Assembly (NCBI RefSeq): GCF_026914185.1
Contig: NC_070571.1
Span: 1,426,001-1,490,000 of the forward strand
DNA from: Puccinia triticina
Lineage: Eukaryota; Basidiomycota; Pucciniomycetes; Pucciniales; Pucciniaceae
Length of the DNA: 64,000 nucleotides
Direction: 5' to 3'
Shown here: piece by piece, positions 34,201-44,083 of the stretch
How the letters are laid out: every line of letters starts with the position of its first letter
Numbering within the stretch: position 1 is the stretch's first letter
Translations under genes and position numbers: made by a program
The notes under the pieces: generated by a model
Seen by the model: the letters and a program-made list of their open reading frames with translations, nothing else
Told to the model about the DNA's origin: nothing
Databases searched by the model: none

Positions 34201-37200
34201 GGGTAGGGTCTCTCAGTTGTCAACTTGATATGGACTTCATGACCCTTAATGGCACCAAGGGGCTGATTGGTGTTGGAGAAGGCAAGGTTGTTATTGTAGA
34301 GGACTTCAAATAGCTTCTCCTTTTGCTCAATAGTCAACTTATCACTGAATTTGGCTTCACAGAGTTCTTCTGTAATAAATTTTTGCAGTTGAGGATGGGA
34401 CTTCTTTACAGCAGAGATTTCATTAGAAGGGCTCATTTTCTCCAGATGATGAGACTTAAAGCTGAATTTCTTCCTCTTGTTCTCATTTCCAATGGTAAAG
34501 AATCTCTCTTTGCTGTTTGTGATGTCAAAGCCATAAAGAGACATGTAATCATTTCCAAGGATAAGATAGTTAATTCTTGCATTTTTCATGACTACAAATT
34601 CTGCTAGAATTCTAATAGAACCTTTAGTGTGAGGAAAAATTAAGGCCATTTCTATTATGCCCATTGGCTGTAATTGGTCACTACAGCTGTGAAATTTAGC
34701 ATGGTTAATTGGCATGAGCTTGTTTTCCCATTCTGGTAATATAGAGTCTAGAAATTTGTTGCTGATGATTGAGCAAGAAGCTCCACTATCAAGAAGACAT
34801 GATTGTTCTCTGGATTCAATGAGGATAGTAGTAAGATTTGCTTTTCCAGTAAGATGAGCTTTTCCTCTATCAGGCTTACATTTCATCAGTCCAGCATCTT
34901 CTATGTGGGAAGACTGGCAGGATTTGTCCCAGGTCTGAGGTTGATGAGTTTCAGCTTGAATTTCAGCAATGGAGAAGTCTTGGTTTATCTCACACTCTAC
35001 AGCATGTGCTCCAAAGTCAAAATCAACTAAGGGATCATAATTGGCACCATTTCCATTGTCCATGGCAAGAATCATGTGATTGGTTCTATGATTCTCTTCT
35101 TCTTCATCTAGTTCTGATTCAGATTTATGTGGTTCACCTTGATCTTCTCCATTGTCACTCTTGGGATCATCATCATCATCCATTCCTACATTATTGATCC
35201 TGTTCTTCTTCTTAGGGCATTCCCTGGAGAAGTGGCCAGTTTGTTTACAGAAATGGCATATAAGTTTTTCTTTCTCAGGGGCAGAGACAGGATTCTTTTT
35301 GGTAGAGGAGTCAGTTGGCTTATCAGTTTTCTCAGGGGCAGGATTACTTCTCCATTGGGATCTGTTTGGAGTGTTATAATTGTTTGTCACAGGCTTGTTC
35401 CTTTTCATGACTCTGTCTATGACCTCTTCAGCAATTATAACCATGTCCTCAAAACTCATTTCAGTGGCATCTCTTTTGTATCTGCTTTTAATAGCATGCT
35501 CAAGGTTTGGAGGGCACTGCTTTAAGATCTTCTCACAAATAAGATACTGACTGAGTTCAGGTTGATAAGCTTTCAGTCTTTCTCTCTGATTACCAAACCA
35601 TTTGTGGATTTTCCTCCCATCATAGGTGAAGTGATCATTCTCAAACTCTTGTTGCATTTTCCATTTCCAGTTCTCAGTGCCAAACTTATTTCTGATGGCA
35701 TTCTTCCACCAAGCCCAAGATTTGTTTCCATACTCATCTCTGATGCCTAGGTACCAATTCCTTGCAGTATCAGTTAACAAGATTGTTAATCTACTGATTA
35801 TCATGTTATCCAGCATCAAGTAGTCTCTGACCAGGATATCAGTATTTTTAATCCAAAGCTCATGATTGTAAGGCAATTCTCCAGAGAATTTCTCCCAGTC
35901 TCCATTTTTGGGGATACCTTTCCACAGTTCTTTTCTCATTTCAAAGTCTATAGCTCCATGATCAATGTAGGGGAATTCCTCTTGGGTCTTAGCATCAGGA
36001 GTATTGCTAGCAGGCTTAGGAAGGTTATCTCTTGGTGGTCTCTGGGGTTCAGGAGTAGGAACAGGAGGAGGTGGTCTGTGTTCCTGTTGTTGCTCATGGT
36101 GGACATTCTGGAAGGGATTATTGTATAAGAGATGAGGGGGTTGGTCTCTGTCATCTGGTATTAACACGGAATCCAGCTTTGAGCTCACAGTGTTTACTAC
36201 AGAAGATATGTCACTGAATCTTCTATTAGATTGTTCAAACCTGTTGTGCTCATTGGCATGAAGGTCATTGATCTGATTACCAATGGAAGTAAGATTGTTG
36301 CTCACTTTCTCTTCAAAATCTTTCAGATTTTGGCCAATTGTATCCATGTTAGAATGACATTGTGATTCATTTACCAGAATCAAATCTTGAACTGTCTCAA
36401 ACTTATCATCTATGTGTTTTTTCAGTTGTTCTAACACATTGTTATTCACTGTGGACTTCTCTCTGGCACTTTCTCCTATGTTGTTCAGGATTTGATCAAG
36501 CAAAAAGGGGATGAATTCATTTTTAAATAGATCAAGAATGGAATGATTCAGGACATCTTTAAAATTGCTGACACAAGATTCAAGAAGGGTACCAGGAATG
36601 GTTTCAACTGTACCAGATAATTCAGAGAGAAATTTTGAGAACAAGACTTGTAATTTTTCTTCTAGAAACAAAGGACCATTTCTAGACATTTCAGAGTTAA
36701 GATTATTGAGAAAAAATTCTCTATTTGAAGGATCAGAGAGATTATCAATGTCTAAACTGAGGCCTAGTGGTGAATCACTACTTAAGGAACTTTTAGGTAA
36801 AGATTCATCTAATAAGGGCCTCTCCCTCTGGCTCTCCCTCGTCCATAGCCTCTCCTCACTCCTCGTGTGGCTCTCATCAGGTATTCTCCTATTTCTAGAA
36901 CTCTCTGAGTGTTGTCCTGAGGGCGTCTCCAGTTCCTCCCTGATCCTCTCCAGTTGTTTTGAGGAGGAGGGGGGTTGTGGCCTGCGAATTCTTGCGGCAT
37001 TTGCGGATAATGGGGTGGATTGTAGCCGCCAGTTTGAAGATGCGGGCTGGGGCGGAATAATTGAACTACCTCTCGCGGTATAGAAGCTGGTGGCGGCCTC
37101 ACTTGGAGCGTCTGCGGCGGTGGCGGCGGCGGCAAGGGAGTTCCTTGATAGTGTTGGCTCTCTAGGCGCGGCTGGGATTGAGGCTGCTGTTGAAACTGAG

Positions 37201-38033
37201 CCTGGTTGGAGGGGATAGGACCCTGGAACTCCTGCGCTATAGCTCGTAGCTGAGAACCCGTGGGTTCCGGCGTTGGCGTCGCTAGAATGGGTTGCTGGCT
37301 GGCGTGCGGCACTAAAGCTAGCTGCGAATGAGGCCGGGATACTTGCGCCGTGGAGTTCTGCGGACCTAGGCCGTTGTTCTGGTTCATTAGAGAAACTTCC
37401 AGGTTGTGTAGCTCGTCTCTGGGTATCCATTCTTGACAGAGACGGATACCGTCTTTCCTCCCAACCAATTCTATTATCATTTCCTGCGTCATAGATACTT
37501 GGGAGAGGAGGCGCCTCATGGTTAACGTGTTCTGCGCCTCCCTGGCGCGGACAAATAGGTCGAACTGTTCGTTGAACATGCTGATGAGGCTGGAGAGCTC
37601 TTCCTCTTCCGGGATAAGGTCCATGGGACCGGAGGACTCCTCCCGTCGAGGGCTCTGAGTGTACGGAAGGAGGGCTAGATTGGGCGGCGCCGTGGATCTC
37701 ATGCCCTCTGGGTTGATAGGCTGGGAGGGCGGTTGACTCGTTGGAGGAAGGTTCACCGTCAAGTCTATCTGTTCCCTGTCGATAGGCCGCGGAACCGGCG
37801 TGGATCTGCTCGACGCTAGGGCTATGGAAGTTTCCCTCGGCTGGTATAGGGCCGGAGGGATCCCGGTATCTGGGGGGAGCGGCTCCTCTTCCGGGAGCTT
37901 GAGGAAATCCTCCTGTAGAGGCGGCAAGGCTGCTTCTAGCCCTTCGAAGCCGTTCTTCGGCGGCTGGGCTAAGGCGGTACCGGTGGCGGAGCTCTTCGGA
38001 GAGGTCTCGGCCATTTCTAAGGTGAGGAGGCAT
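31254..38033 (-). CDS. G2 Gag-Pol polyprotein with C-terminal chromodomain
   Basis: A single 2259-codon frame encoding the retrotransposon structural protein and enzymes. Approximate order: residues 1-400 low-complexity P/S/R-rich and overlapping a second frame; 400-700 a helical region ([16 protein letters not shown]); 710-890 capsid-like ([20 protein letters not shown]); about 925-939 a CCHC zinc knuckle [14 protein letters not shown]; about 1086 the protease active site LLDSGAS; about 1433 the reverse transcriptase YIDD; about 1584 the RNase H LYVDAS; about 1816 the integrase HHCC zinc finger (HECHDS...CSSCDRC); about 1890-2010 the integrase core with MDW, SDRD and YHPQTDG; about 2198-2245 a chromodomain ([20 protein letters not shown]), which in related elements targets integration to modified histones. 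All catalytic motifs are present. Codons from about residue 400 onward almost lack CpG, while the first 400 are CpG-rich. Confidence 0.93.
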   Translation of the reverse strand: MPPHLRNGRDLSEELRHRYRLSPAAEERLRRARSSLAASTGGFPQAPGRGAAPPRYRDPSGPIPAEGNFHSPSVEQIHAGSAAYRQGTDRLDGEPSSNESTALPAYQPRGHEIHGAAQSSPPSVHSEPSTGGVLRSHGPYPGRGRALQPHQHVQRTVRPICPRQGGAEHVNHEAPPLPSIYDAGNDNRIGWEERRYPSLSRMDTQRRATQPGSFSNEPEQRPRSAELHGASIPASFAASFSAARQPATHSSDANAGTHGFSATSYSAGVPGSYPLQPGSVSTAASIPAAPREPTLSRNSLAAAATAADAPSEAATSFYTARGSSIIPPQPASSNWRLQSTPLSANAARIRRPQPPSSSKQLERIREELETPSGQHSESSRNRRIPDESHTRSEERLWTRESQRERPLLDESLPKSSLSSDSPLGLSLDIDNLSDPSNREFFLNNLNSEMSRNGPLFLEEKLQVLFSKFLSELSGTVETIPGTLLESCVSNFKDVLNHSILDLFKNEFIPFLLDQILNNIGESAREKSTVNNNVLEQLKKHIDDKFETVQDLILVNESQCHSNMDTIGQNLKDFEEKVSNNLTSIGNQINDLHANEHNRFEQSNRRFSDISSVVNTVSSKLDSVLIPDDRDQPPHLLYNNPFQNVHHEQQQEHRPPPPVPTPEPQRPPRDNLPKPASNTPDAKTQEEFPYIDHGAIDFEMRKELWKGIPKNGDWEKFSGELPYNHELWIKNTDILVRDYLMLDNMIISRLTILLTDTARNWYLGIRDEYGNKSWAWWKNAIRNKFGTENWKWKMQQEFENDHFTYDGRKIHKWFGNQRERLKAYQPELSQYLICEKILKQCPPNLEHAIKSRYKRDATEMSFEDMVIIAEEVIDRVMKRNKPVTNNYNTPNRSQWRSNPAPEKTDKPTDSSTKKNPVSAPEKEKLICHFCKQTGHFSRECPKKKNRINNVGMDDDDDPKSDNGEDQGEPHKSESELDEEEENHRTNHMILAMDNGNGANYDPLVDFDFGAHAVECEINQDFSIAEIQAETHQPQTWDKSCQSSHIEDAGLMKCKPDRGKAHLTGKANLTTILIESREQSCLLDSGASCSIISNKFLDSILPEWENKLMPINHAKFHSCSDQLQPMGIIEMALIFPHTKGSIRILAEFVVMKNARINYLILGNDYMSLYGFDITNSKERFFTIGNENKRKKFSFKSHHLEKMSPSNEISAVKKSHPQLQKFITEELCEAKFSDKLTIEQKEKLFEVLYNNNLAFSNTNQPLGAIKGHEVHIKLTTERPYPPLLRRPPYPASPKSREALEQHIEELVNLNVLRKVGHNEVVEITTPVIIAWHNGKSRMVGDFRALNSYTASDRYPIPKISETLNNLAKAKYLTSMDVLKGFHQNVIAEDSRHLLRIIMHKGIYEYLRMPFGIKNAPSHFQRMMDIEFRKEIDEKWVIIYIDDIIIMSNTWEEHLNRIDRILKVVINMNMKISLKKCNFGFDQIKALGHLVSGITIGIDQNKVAAVLQKPVPSSRKEMQSFLGFAGYYRQHIEKFAEIAKPLTELTRIDVIYEMTHHRIVAYNLLKEKLTTAPLLLFPDWAHPFTLYVDASMTGLGAALHQVQVIDGVRKEGPIVFISRQLKDSETRYGASQLECLCLVWALEKLHYYLDGSVFHVVTDCTALRSLLNMKTPNRHMLRWQIAIQEYRGNMTIIHRDGNIHKNADGLSRWALPNDPSNPAYDPEDKDDDRFPIMGIHVSTFKNEFFDSVREGYKQDKNTTILSELLLKDAKDAQLKNSLQDPWRKLYDEGRFSIFDGLIYFREKHNSVLVLADKESINTILHECHDSVYSGHLSEDRTLEKVADTAWWANWKQDTGEYCSSCDRCQKANKATGKRFGLLMKIEEPSKPWDVINMDWVTSLSPGGAASFNACLVIVDRYSKTPIFVPCFKDDSAMDTAILFWNRVMPRTGIPRIIISDRDPKFTSEFWTGLHSMLGTKLSFSTAYHPQTDGLAERMIQTLEDMIRRFCAYGLEFKDNDGYTHDWVSLLPILELAYCTSIHSTTGKPPAILEKGWIPNLPRNFLKQDSVDIHPTALAYGKIFEKARRHAEQCITEATSYNKERWDKSHKEPSFKVGDKVLISTANFNNLSGPKKMKDSFTGPFLVKALHGKNAVEVILTEEFSRKHPTFPVSLVKPYKDPNPDKFPLRQKVKVVIPPMDKTPQSKVIQKILRDKRLRVENRDVMMYLARYKGMSADHDEWLLEKDIPDSAILLRKFRSDKRSNPVV
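36809..38014 (-). CDS. Overlapping 401-codon ORF inside the G2 gag region
   Basis: This frame lies wholly inside the 5' part of the Gag-Pol frame, shifted by +1, with its ATG 19 bases downstream of the Gag-Pol ATG. The protein reads like a real one: an acidic N-terminus ([20 protein letters not shown]), a predicted helical segment ([20 protein letters not shown]... LRQ-free, then [20 protein letters not shown]), a Q/P-rich part ([23 protein letters not shown]) and an arginine-glycine C-terminus ([13 protein letters not shown]) typical of RNA-binding tails. Its ATG has G at -3 and +4, and the upstream Gag-Pol ATG has A at -3 and C at +4, so leaky scanning could express both. Four hundred codons open in two frames is unlikely by chance. 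I do not recognise a family. Confidence 0.6.
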   Translation of the reverse strand: MAETSPKSSATGTALAQPPKNGFEGLEAALPPLQEDFLKLPEEEPLPPDTGIPPALYQPRETSIALASSRSTPVPRPIDREQIDLTVNLPPTSQPPSQPINPEGMRSTAPPNLALLPYTQSPRREESSGPMDLIPEEEELSSLISMFNEQFDLFVRAREAQNTLTMRRLLSQVSMTQEMIIELVGRKDGIRLCQEWIPRDELHNLEVSLMNQNNGLGPQNSTAQVSRPHSQLALVPHASQQPILATPTPEPTGSQLRAIAQEFQGPIPSNQAQFQQQPQSQPRLESQHYQGTPLPPPPPPQTLQVRPPPASIPREVVQLFRPSPHLQTGGYNPPHYPQMPQEFAGHNPPPPQNNWRGSGRNWRRPQDNTQRVLEIGEYLMRATRGVRRGYGRGRARGRGPY

Positions 38034-38796
38034 CGTGATAAAGAGAAAAAGAGATTAATTTAAGCGGAAAGAGAGAGTTTTTTAAGAATTAATTCGAGGT
38101 TAAAATACCTTGGGACTTAGGTTTAGAAGATAACCTTTTACTTTTACGCGTCGTAGTAGAGGTTTTTTTCTTAGTTTCCTTTGCGCTGGGTTTCGCGGCG
38201 GATTTTGAGGTCCAATCAGAGATATTAACAGCGGCGGTGACCTTGCGGCGACGGACTTTTGGGTATTTAGTCGTAGCAATAGGGGTCCAAGAGGAACTAT
38301 TGATCCAGTTTCCTTCTTTCGGATCAGTTACGCGGTTGTCGTCGTAGTTCTCGTCTTCTGCGCTAGTCTGCGCCGTTAAGAATTTTTTTACGGTCAATTG
38401 CGGCAATTATAGTTAAGAAGCAGGAGAATCTTTTGAGCGCACTCCGTTTTTCGCTATCTCTTCTTGATCCGAAGATATGGAGGGTTCTGGGGAGGATAAG
38501 TCCGACGAAGGGATAAATAGCGGCGCGGAGGAGTCGCAGTTCTGCACTTTCACGAGTACACAGGACGTAAAAAAAATTTTCAAGGGTTCAGTTAGGAAAT
38601 TTATCAATGTAAAAGCAATTTTGGATGATTTTAGAAGAATTTTAGCGTTAGTAGGATATGTAGAAAAATTTTTTAAGGTGATTTTTTCGAATTTTAAGAG
38701 TTTTTTGTTTGAGTTAGTCAGGAGGATCAGTCCTTTGGCTTTATAGCAGTCTAGAATTATGAAAAGGTGAGTATTTTTCCCGATGAGGCCCCCAAT
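38034..38796 (-). other. G2 leader between gag and the 5' LTR
   Basis: CpG-rich leader of about 760 bp. On the minus strand two frames without internal ATG in the second (38,607-38,413, then 38,406-38,089) lie in the same phase, separated by two stops; the second is strongly basic at its end (VRRRKVTAAV, ETKKKTSTTTRKSKRL). A splice-like CCCAAG|GTATTT occurs at about 38,115. It may be a non-coding leader, an upstream small gene or a spliced exon; I cannot decide. A possible primer-binding site (TGGGGGCCTCATCGGG) borders the 5' LTR. Confidence 0.4.
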
Positions 38797-39765
38797 TGTG
38801 AGCCTGAGTCTCTATAGTGACAGCAGGACACAAGAAATGGGGGACAACAGTTTGATTTCTTGGGATAAAGAAAATACAACTGTAAGAGAAAAAGAGAAAG
38901 AGAGAGAAAGAAACCAAGCAGGATAAGATAGAAGAGAAGTACTAGGTTATTCTAGTGGGAATGCACGTCCACTGGCAATGCTACTCTTCAGAAGAGTGCT
39001 GCTAATCTGTGCTAGAAGTGCTACAGCTTCCTCTCAGGAGGGTATCTGGATTAGATAAGTTTAATCCAGCCACAGTTTTTTAGACTTCTCTCTGGACAGT
39101 CAAGGTTCTTAATGGGAAACCTGAGGGACAGCCCTGCAACCTAGATTTTGAGGCAAAGGCCAAGTGATTATAAGGGACAGCCCTGTGATCAAGATAGAGG
39201 CAAAGGCCTGTAGAATTGAAGGGACAGCCCTGTGATCAAGGAGGAGGCAAAGCAAGAAGAAAAGGCAGATCAAGCAAGACACAGAGTTGTACCTCTGAGA
39301 TAATCAAGGTTCAGTGAAAGAGGTTACTTACTGTCAATATCCTAGGCGCCTGTGACGGTAGGTATACTGGGAGTAGAGTAGGCTCTTTGGTGGTGATCCT
39401 GGGGTTATCTGGGTGGTGGTTCTGGTGTGCTGAAGTCTGTAGATCCGCCTCAGGCAAGGGGGATCCTGACTACGAAAATTTTCACAGTTTGCTTATGTAA
39501 TTTACATATGTACATGTGGTTTGGCGCGCCTGGTAGCGCTGACACGTCACAACTGTGCAAGGGCGCCATAACTCAGTAACTCAGGGAAGGAGTATAGTTA
39601 CAAGGAATTTATAAGTTGTAACTAGGGTTAAAATTGCATGAGGAAACAGAATATGAAGTCAAAACAAGGTTATCTCTTAAGATGAAAAAGATATAAAGTA
39701 ATTTATATGTAACAAAGGTAGAACAGGCAGCTTTTAGGTCAGCTGTGATGACTCTAAGGCTGACA
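38797..39765 (-). repeat. 5' LTR of G2
   Basis: 969 bp, seemingly identical to the 3' LTR. It drives transcription toward lower coordinates. Confidence 0.92.
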
Positions 39766-40286
39766 AGTGATGTGAAATAGTAACAGTATGTAATGATGAG
39801 CAATGCTGAAAGGGGAATGCTGGTTATGGGAATAAAAGAATGTACTAATGGGGAAGAGTGATGAGAACATAGTAACTACTTGTAATGATGAGCACTACTG
39901 AAAGAAGTAGGCACAGATCTAATGATGTAATGTGTACAATAGGTATAGTACATAATGAGATATTATGTAAAAGGTTTAGGATGTGAAAGTAATTATGTAA
40001 AAGTAATGTACTGTAATGATTTAAGTAATTTACTAATGAATTGAGTATTGTAACTAATGAAGACTGTAGGTTGTCTGTAAGTCTTATATCCTCTATAACT
40101 ACTGAACCATTGAAGATAAGGGTATACTATGTATGAGTGACTATATGTGAAATTTAATGTAGAATCTGAATATGCAATAATAATGAGTTATTTGTGAAGG
40201 GTTATGGGGAAATGTTCAATGTAATGATGAATATATGTAAAAGAAAGCAATAAAATACTACTTATGGTTTGGAATGGAGCACCACA

Positions 40287-40960
40287 TCCTCCCCCAACTT
40301 ATTGTCTGTCCCCAGGCAATGCACCAAAGAGAAGAGTGATCCAGAAAGAGTTGAAGAATGTTGAGTCCAAGAGTCCAAAGTCCAAAGTCCAGTGTTCTTC
40401 CTCCAAAAGGTGAAATCCAAAGTCCTGATCCAAAGCCAAAGAGAAAGATTCCAGTGTCCAAAGCCAAATAGAGTCCAAGTATAATCCAAGTCCAGTATAT
40501 CTGAGTCCAAGGTATCCAAGTCCAATCCAAAGTCCAATAGTCCTATGTATCCAGAGTATCCATAGTCCAGTATCCAATCCAAAGAGTCCAGTTTCCAAAA
40601 GAAGATCCAATTATCAATGAGGGGTGAATGTTTAAGAAGATCTAACTCTGCTGAAGGCAATATCCTTGAGACAGACACATATTAGACTAAATTCCACTCT
40701 GAAGAATACAATAATTTTCCTGCCTAACTGAGGCCAATGGAAGAATGCAATGCAATGATGATGAATGATGAGGTTGATAATTGTAATTTCTGAAGGTTGT
40801 GAATGATTTGGAGTTGAATGACTGAATTTCTGAAGTGTCTGAATATATAATGTAAAGTTCTGTGAAGAGAATTTGAAGTCCAGGGAGGTTGATAAGCTGT
40901 CCAAAGAATATTCTTGCTCAAATTGGGTGGTTTCTCAGCTGCAATGTGTTGGAAGAAATT
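40287..40960. repeat. GTCCAA-rich region of G1
   Basis: Directly inside the 3' LTR, after the polypurine tract. It contains many GTCCAAAG/ATCCAAAG words (40,350-40,600). Minus-strand frames here read as L/D/W/G-rich peptides that are artefacts of the repeated words. Confidence 0.6.
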
Positions 40961-41241
40961 GATTATAATGGTGAAGGAATGAATGATTGGATTGTTGGTT
41001 GAATAATTCCTAGAATATAGGGTGAAGATGATGAAGAAATTCCAATATTGAGGTGGTTGGATGTCCAGTAATTGCTATGGGATGGTAAGGAATGATGATG
41101 GGTGATTGGATTGATTGATGGAGGAGTGAGTGATTCCTCCCTGGATGAATGGCTGGGGAAAAATTTTCCATAATTCTCCTCATCATGGGGGGGAATGAAT
41201 GATTCATGGTCCCTCCTCAGTACTGGGCACTTGGAATTCAC

Positions 41242-41463
41242 CTTTTCTACGAAAAAAGCCTTGATTTTGTCCAGATGGGGAATGGAACATGTGTCCATCC
41301 GCGTGTACTGTTGAAAGAGGGGTCCTGATGTCTGAGCGGGGGCTCCATGCGGAAGGCGCGCGTGCGGAACGCCAAAAAAAGAAAGGAAATGGTCGACCTG
41401 TATCTTCGGAACGGCTCGATGAACTTTCTTGGAACCAAGCCCATTCGAAAGAGCCGATTCCAT
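41242..41463 (-). CDS. Gene-like exon in the CpG-rich island of G1, minus strand
   Basis: A frame starting MESALSNGLGSKKVHRAVPK with CpG-rich codons runs about 74 residues to a splice-like AAG|GTGAAT at 41,242; beyond it the composition changes to CpG-poor sequence although the frame stays open to 40,963. No known family. It lies divergent to the plus-strand unit at 42,275 with about 810 bp between them. It could be part of a captured host fragment or an element accessory gene. Confidence 0.35.
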
Positions 41464-42274
41464 AGATCAAAATGGTATATACTAATTATTTTTAAGGGTT
41501 GATTATCGATTGTGTAGGGCCGGTTTAAAGATCCAGGAAAAATCCGCGGGCGCGCATAGTAGTAACACCGCGTAAATATAAGGCGATATGTTTTTGGGTA
41601 TAACTTGGATTTCCGTCGATGAAAAGTTCTAATTCCGGGCTCATTAGAAAGGCAAGAAGGAGGAGATGAAACGACAACCGATCATTATGAAAGATTAATT
41701 CGGCCGATGGGCAGCCGTGAACGCTGAATGAAAACCGTAAATGAGACCATGGAGATACTAAGGGAACTTGGAGCGAGTATATCTTTTGAACCACTCGATA
41801 GAATGAACTGGAACCGAGTTCAAATGAAAGGCAAGATCGGAAATATTAATTCTAAAACCGGGAATGATAATTTTGTGACCGGCCGCGTGGTTGTTGAAGT
41901 CGTTCAGAGTGTCATCATTATTTCCCGCGGCTTTCATTGTATAGGAGTTGAAAGGAAATGAATACATGATGAAATAATTTTAAGGTAACGCCAAGGAGCT
42001 GTCCGATTAGACTCCTGAAGCTGGCAATTCGACTGGAAAAGGTTATAGGCGAAAAGAATGACGTGAAAGCGATCCAAAAGCCATCCAAGAACTAATTAAA
42101 CTGGGTTGAACACCAGAGTCAACAATTAAGAGAAATGAAAGAATAACCGCGCCAAACGTCTCTGAAGGGTAAAGGCGTCCATAATGACGTCATAAAATGA
42201 AAAAGAATGAGTATCTTATAAGTTCCAGGTCATCGGCCAACAGAAAAGTTCCGCTATAGCGTTCGATATTCGTA

Positions 42275-43055
42275 ATGTTTGCCTCCAGCGCCATTTCCAC
42301 GCCCTCATCGCCAAAAGATATCATTGAAAACTCGATAGATTATTCGTCCAATACGTCCATATCATCTTCGCAGCTCGACAAAGAGGCCGTCATTAGACCT
42401 TCCTACGAAATCCCCTTTTCTATTCGCAGAGCGCACTCGTTTGTCGACAACGTTCACGCGTACAACGCCGGTATGAGAGACTCTTTTAAACCCGAAGAAG
42501 TCGATGCCTTGCGCCGCTAATTCCAACAAGGACTTCTTGCCTTCGCTCGGGAGGACCTCGACGACCCTGTTACCGCACGAAACGCCCGCCTTAAGTTGTA
42601 TAGCCGGTTCCACAACGCTTTTGCACATGTATGTTGACTGGATTCTGTGTGTATATGATGAAATCTTTAGAGGAGAGAGAGTTGATTATAATACTAACAT
42701 TTCTACCCCCTGTTTCTATTTTGATTTTTAGATGGATACTCATTCCATAATAGATGCCATGATAGAGGAAACTGAGGAGAGGAATGCCCTGGAATTATTA
42801 AGGATGAGGGACCAAGTGGAAGAGGAGGAAGATGGTTGGAGAATAGAAGCAGAAATGGAGAGGATAATAGCTGAAGGTAAGTTCTAATATATTCTATTTT
42901 TATTCTTTATTGAGGACTTTTACTAATGTTATGCTTTAATTTCCTTTTTTTTTTTTTTAGATAAGGAGAAGGGAAAAGAGAAGAAGAAGGAGAAGGAGGA
43001 AAGTGAAATGGAAGAGGGTGATGTAGTGATAAAAGAAGAAGAGGTGAGCTTTTAA
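42275..43055 (+). pseudogene. Spliced gene-like unit antisense to G1 (accessory or captured gene)
   Basis: Three exons join in phase on the plus strand: 42275-42628 (donor GTATGT), 42732-42876 (acceptor TTTTTAG, donor GTAAGT) and 42961-43055 (acceptor after a T14 tract). They encode about 197 residues: a serine-rich start (MFASSAISTPSSPKD), then DSFKPEEVDALRR, one in-frame TAA at 42,518, FQQGLLAFAREDLDDPVTAR and RLKLYSRFHNAFAH, and after the first intron an acidic then K/E-rich charged helix ending VVIKEEEVSF. Splice sites, phase and composition on both sides of the stop agree with a real gene disabled by one change. It lies between pol and the 3' LTR of G1, opposite in direction. No family recognised. 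Confidence 0.5.
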
Positions 43056-43685
43056 TTTTATAATTAGTTATTTTATTTGAGAGTGTTTGAAAATGATTTT
43101 TTATTGATTTTATTTCTGATTTGTTTATAGATTTTATTTTATTCTGTTTTTATGTTATTGTGTAAGAAGATGAGAAAGAGAAAAGAGAAGAGAAATGAAT
43201 TGATTATTCCTTATTTATTGTTTTCACCTGGAGTGGTATTCCTTGACATGAGTTGCAGCAAACCTTCTGGCCAATTCTGTGCCATCCAATTCTTCCAAGA
43301 TGTAAGATCCTCCTGGGTTTTGAGCTTTGATCCTGTAAGGGCCATTCCATTTATTTTCAAAGAGCTTGCCAAACTGAGAGTCCAAAGATTTGTTATACAC
43401 TACTACTAATTGACCTTTCTTTAGTGGCTGCCTTGATGTTTTCTTCTTGTTCCAATAGTCCACAGAGTTCTTCCTGGAATCCATGAGCTGCTGGTGTGCT
43501 TGCTGCAAGATGGTATCCCTGTTTTCAAGCTGCTGAGTCCTAGCCAATAAAAGATCCTGAGTTGATTCTACCTTTGACCAATCCACTCCAAAGAAGGTTT
43601 CCAATTCTAAATCAATGGGTAAGATGGGGGGCTTTCCAAGAACTAGTTCATAAGGTGAGTACCCAGTTGATCTCTTGGTGGAAAT

Positions 43686-44032
43686 TTTGACCCCGCGCCC
43701 TGCGGACTCACAAGAACAATCACACAGGAATCACGGACCCGCCTCCGGCAGGACTCTTAGGCCTCGACTCCCCGCGCCCTCCTAGCTCAGCAGGGAAGTA
43801 CTGACCACTTCCTCTGAGCTAGGTGAGCACTCAACCATTCCTCTTCCCCTTCCCCCCATTCCTTGTTGTATGTAAGGGAAGTACTGACCACTTCCTCTGA
43901 GCTAGGCTTTTTGCAATAAAGATTACCTTGGTTCTAGAAGTTTCCCTCCAAGACCTGAAGTCTTGTCTCTGAGCCTGCCCCTGAGTCTGAATATCTGATC
44001 TGTTGTGAAGAGTCTATCTGAAGACTCTTACA
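43686..44032 (+). repeat. 5' LTR of G3
   Basis: 347 bp. It starts TTTGACC where the 3' copy has TGTGACC, so the terminal TG has mutated. It contains a near-repeat GGGAAGTACTGACCACTTCC and a CAATAAAG polyadenylation-like word. Confidence 0.9.
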
Positions 44033-44083
44033 CTTTTTTTTTCTCGAACCAAACTCCACGCCATCCTGAACGACGGGACGCGA

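Larger units (their letters stand above)
30248..39765 (-). mobile_element. Ty3/Gypsy LTR retrotransposon G2, apparently intact, with chromodomain
   Basis: Two 969-bp LTRs (30,248-31,216 and 38,797-39,765), in which I saw no difference, flanked by the 5-bp duplication AGTGA (30,243-30,247 and 39,766-39,770). The G1 LTR without G2 reads AGAGTGATGTGAAATAG at this point, confirming the insertion. The coding strand is minus, with one uninterrupted 2259-codon gag-pol frame and an overlapping 401-codon frame at its 5' end. Identical LTRs and an intact frame indicate a very recent insertion and a probably active family. Confidence 0.93.
29799..40286 (-). repeat. 3' LTR of G1, split by G2
   Basis: Two pieces, 29,799-30,247 and 39,771-40,286, add up to 965 bp, the same length as the other LTR. 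They differ from it at a handful of positions (for example GGAAGGG versus GGGAGGG). Confidence 0.88.

Noticed and set aside
35127..37083. Plus-strand frames of 130-170 codons opposite G2 gag-pol
   Set aside because: They are shadows of the CpG-poor minus-strand coding frame with biased codon use; no start context or motif supports them.
40258..40678. Three overlapping minus-strand frames rich in L, D, W and G
   Set aside because: They are the translation of GTCCAA/ATCCAAAG words in the G1 3' region; all three frames stay open for the same reason.
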